Shown here: piece after piece, positions 62,343 through 64,000 of the stretch
Layout of the letters: each line of letters opens with the position of its first letter
Numbering within the stretch: the first letter of the stretch is position 1
Assembly (NCBI RefSeq): GCF_900111165.1
Contig: NZ_FOGH01000010.1
Coordinates: 1-64,000 of the forward strand
Source: Nitrosomonas sp. Nm51
GTDB taxonomy: Bacteria; Pseudomonadota; Gammaproteobacteria; Burkholderiales; Nitrosomonadaceae
DNA length: 64,000 nucleotides
Reading direction: 5' to 3'
Program-made: the position numbers and the translations under genes
The notes under the pieces: model-generated
The model's database searches: none
What the model was told of the DNA's origin: nothing
Seen by the model: only the letters and a program-made list of their open reading frames with translations

Positions 62343-63974
62343 ATGGCAGAGGATATTCCGATCATTACCGGAGACCCGCTTGGAAAGGAAGGCGGTGCGT
62401 CGTTTACCTGTTTTGTGTTGCCGTTTCGATACCAGCCGACGTTAAAGTTTTCAGGCCCGGCTGCGGAGATACTGGGTAAAAACAGAGCATGCTTCAAAGA
62501 GGTCGACAAACGCACGCCGAAATGGGTCAACCGGATGCGTTATTTTACCGGCGAGACGGCGCGGGTGTTGTACGACCATGCGAGGTGGTTCGAACTGCCC
62601 GACTGTGACTGGCGTACCTTCAATTGGGGTTCGGCAGCAAATGCCGAAAAGGTTTTTCGGTTTTACTGCGCGCAATCGTCGCGTATTGCCATCAAGTTCC
62701 ATCCGCCACGCTTGATCCTGTTCGAGTGGAATGACGTCAAAAAAGCAGAACCGAAAAACACTGCTCAGGATAAACAACGAGATCAGGATTTGTTCGATAT
62801 CGGTTTTTTGATTATCAAAGTCAGTTTTGAGACAAATGACAATCAACCGAATTACCGTGATGTATTGTTTTTAAACGAGCTGTTCCGTTACTGGCGGATG
62901 CCGTTCGACAAACATGACGGGAAAATGAGACTCATGTTTGAAAACAGTTTTGGCTGGCGGTCTGAGGATTTATATCTACGGCGCTGGTCCGATTTGCTGC
63001 GCATTCCGTTTCAGATTTGCGGAGACCGGCAAATGTATTCATTGTTTCCGGATAACTGGAATGCGGGCGCCGAAGCCTGGTGGCAAAGTGAAATAGCCAC
63101 ACAGAACCGGGCCGCTACAAAACATCGCAACGCATCGATGGATAACGCGGGCTGGATTTGCTACGCCGATAACCGCGCGTTTGTCTGGAGTTGCGCGGTC
63201 GTTGAAAACGGCGCGAATGCGCTGAAAAAAATGGGGCATGCCGGAAATGGAACGCCCGGGCAGCTCGGTGGGTGGATCAAGTTCCTCAATGTCGACGAGC
63301 CCCGCGAACTTGACGCGATCAATAGCGCAACACCGTTTGAAAAGAAATGGGTAAAAAAACGGTATTACGACCGCTGGGCGCACTTCGGTACGTTATACGG
63401 ATTCAATTATCATGCCGGGGTAATGTTGACCGGGCCATGCGGGGAACCGCCCATTGTGCATCATTTTCATAATCAATACCTGGATATGACATTATTGCTG
63501 CTCTATCTGCGCATTACACTGTTCCGCTTCAGCCGGGAATTGACGCGCCTGTCGGCGGATATGCGTGATACAACGGACTATAAGAAAGCGCATAGGGCGG
63601 AATTCAAGAGCTTACGCCGGGAATTCGCCATCTTTACCAATCTGTATCAATTCCCGTTGATTTCGAATCAGCAGCAGGCGATTGAAATGTATGCGCTGAT
63701 ACGCCAGCGCATGGACGTGCAGGAACTGTTCAGGGAAGTCGAGGAAGAAATCAAAAGCTCGCATGAATATTTTCAGTTTGAAGAAGAGTCGAAACTCAAT
63801 AATAGTGTTCATTTTCTGACGATAATTGGAGCGATTCTTGCTTTTATAGGCGTTATAGCAACATTTGCAAGTATTCCTCCGGATGCCTTTGAATATTTTA
63901 GAGAATACTTTGCAGAAAAAAAACAAGTGACTTGGCCGGCAATTCCTCATACGTCATCCCCCAAAAACCCTTAA
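62343..63974 (+). CDS. Large protein with C-terminal membrane segment, CorA-like architecture
   Basis: The product has 543 residues. A soluble N-terminal part of about 390 residues is rich in Trp, Phe and Arg (RYFTGETARVLYDHARWFEL, DLYLRRWSDLLRIPFQICGD) with no recognised motif. From about 390 to 490 it is helical (LLYLRITLFRFSRELTRLSA, FAIFTNLYQFPLISN). One strong membrane segment (VHFLTIIGAILAFIGVIATFA) follows a long amphipathic helix (DVQELFREVEEEIKSSHEYF). The long helix plus membrane tail resembles CorA-type channels, but the GMN signature is missing. I do not know its function; a membrane-acting effector or channel is possible. CACAAGGACTTGCTGGC precedes the ATG. Confidence 0.6.
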   Translation: MAEDIPIITGDPLGKEGGASFTCFVLPFRYQPTLKFSGPAAEILGKNRACFKEVDKRTPKWVNRMRYFTGETARVLYDHARWFELPDCDWRTFNWGSAANAEKVFRFYCAQSSRIAIKFHPPRLILFEWNDVKKAEPKNTAQDKQRDQDLFDIGFLIIKVSFETNDNQPNYRDVLFLNELFRYWRMPFDKHDGKMRLMFENSFGWRSEDLYLRRWSDLLRIPFQICGDRQMYSLFPDNWNAGAEAWWQSEIATQNRAATKHRNASMDNAGWICYADNRAFVWSCAVVENGANALKKMGHAGNGTPGQLGGWIKFLNVDEPRELDAINSATPFEKKWVKKRYYDRWAHFGTLYGFNYHAGVMLTGPCGEPPIVHHFHNQYLDMTLLLLYLRITLFRFSRELTRLSADMRDTTDYKKAHRAEFKSLRREFAIFTNLYQFPLISNQQQAIEMYALIRQRMDVQELFREVEEEIKSSHEYFQFEEESKLNNSVHFLTIIGAILAFIGVIATFASIPPDAFEYFREYFAEKKQVTWPAIPHTSSPKNP

Positions 63975-64000
63975 CCGGTAAATCGCCGCCATACCAGCCT

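Noticed and set aside
1-64000. tRNA, rRNA or CRISPR arrays
   Set aside because: Looked for TTCGAAT-type T-loops with matching acceptor stems and for regularly spaced direct repeats; none was found by eye.

Overview
The window reads as the chromosome of a Gram-negative betaproteobacterium, most probably a Nitrosomonas-like member of the Nitrosomonadales. This is inference: it rests on a CbbY-type phosphatase that usually accompanies the Calvin cycle, a PEP-CTERM/exosortase-type PrsT lipoprotein, a complete Tol-Pal locus, and the mnmE-yidC-yidD-rnpA-rpmH block. No tRNA, rRNA or CRISPR array was seen.

Bases 1-12,300 begin with a transposase cut by the window edge and two small envelope proteins. 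A two-gene lead-in then runs into a tyrosinase carrying two PPC-type beta domains. Next comes a three-gene cassette (DUF4331 protein, TPR protein, HupE/UreJ-type membrane protein), followed by a convergent acyl carrier/fatty acyl-AMP ligase/acyltransferase fusion. A decayed transposase lies at 12.5-12.9 kb.

Bases 13,100-21,000 are the most distinctive part: a laccase-like multicopper oxidase, a second and different tyrosinase, a LodA-type quinoprotein amino acid oxidase, a 59-residue ORF, and a LodB-type flavoprotein. The combination of laccase, tyrosinase and LodA/LodB recalls the melanogenic, peroxide-producing marine bacterium Marinomonas mediterranea and is unexpected in this setting.

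Bases 21,000-47,350 are mostly housekeeping. They hold a FecR-like protein, a c-type cytochrome, mnmE, yidC with an unusually long charged tail, yidD, rnpA, rpmH, a Tat-exported transglutaminase-like protein, an esterase, xthA, a CNNM/CorC transporter, ybgC-tolQRAB-pal-cpoB, queE-queC, two lipoproteins, dsbB, a Fur-box-preceded hemP with a DUF2325 gene, rpmE, dksA, a CbbY-type phosphatase, a Sua5-type synthase, clsB and a nuclease-family gene.

Bases 47,350-64,000 hold a hairpin-rich MITE, a BolA-family gene, prsT, divergent nucleotide-sugar genes (tviB/tviC type), djlA and hrpA. The right end is an accessory zone: a MntA-type antitoxin next to an internally deleted HepT toxin, a frameshifted LysR regulator divergent from an AhpD-like gene, a VapC/ribbon-helix-helix pair with a palindromic operator, and a 543-residue protein with one C-terminal membrane segment.

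At least three families of small repeats are present. One targets CTAG, and in all four copies found its target coincides with the TAG stop codon of the neighbouring gene.
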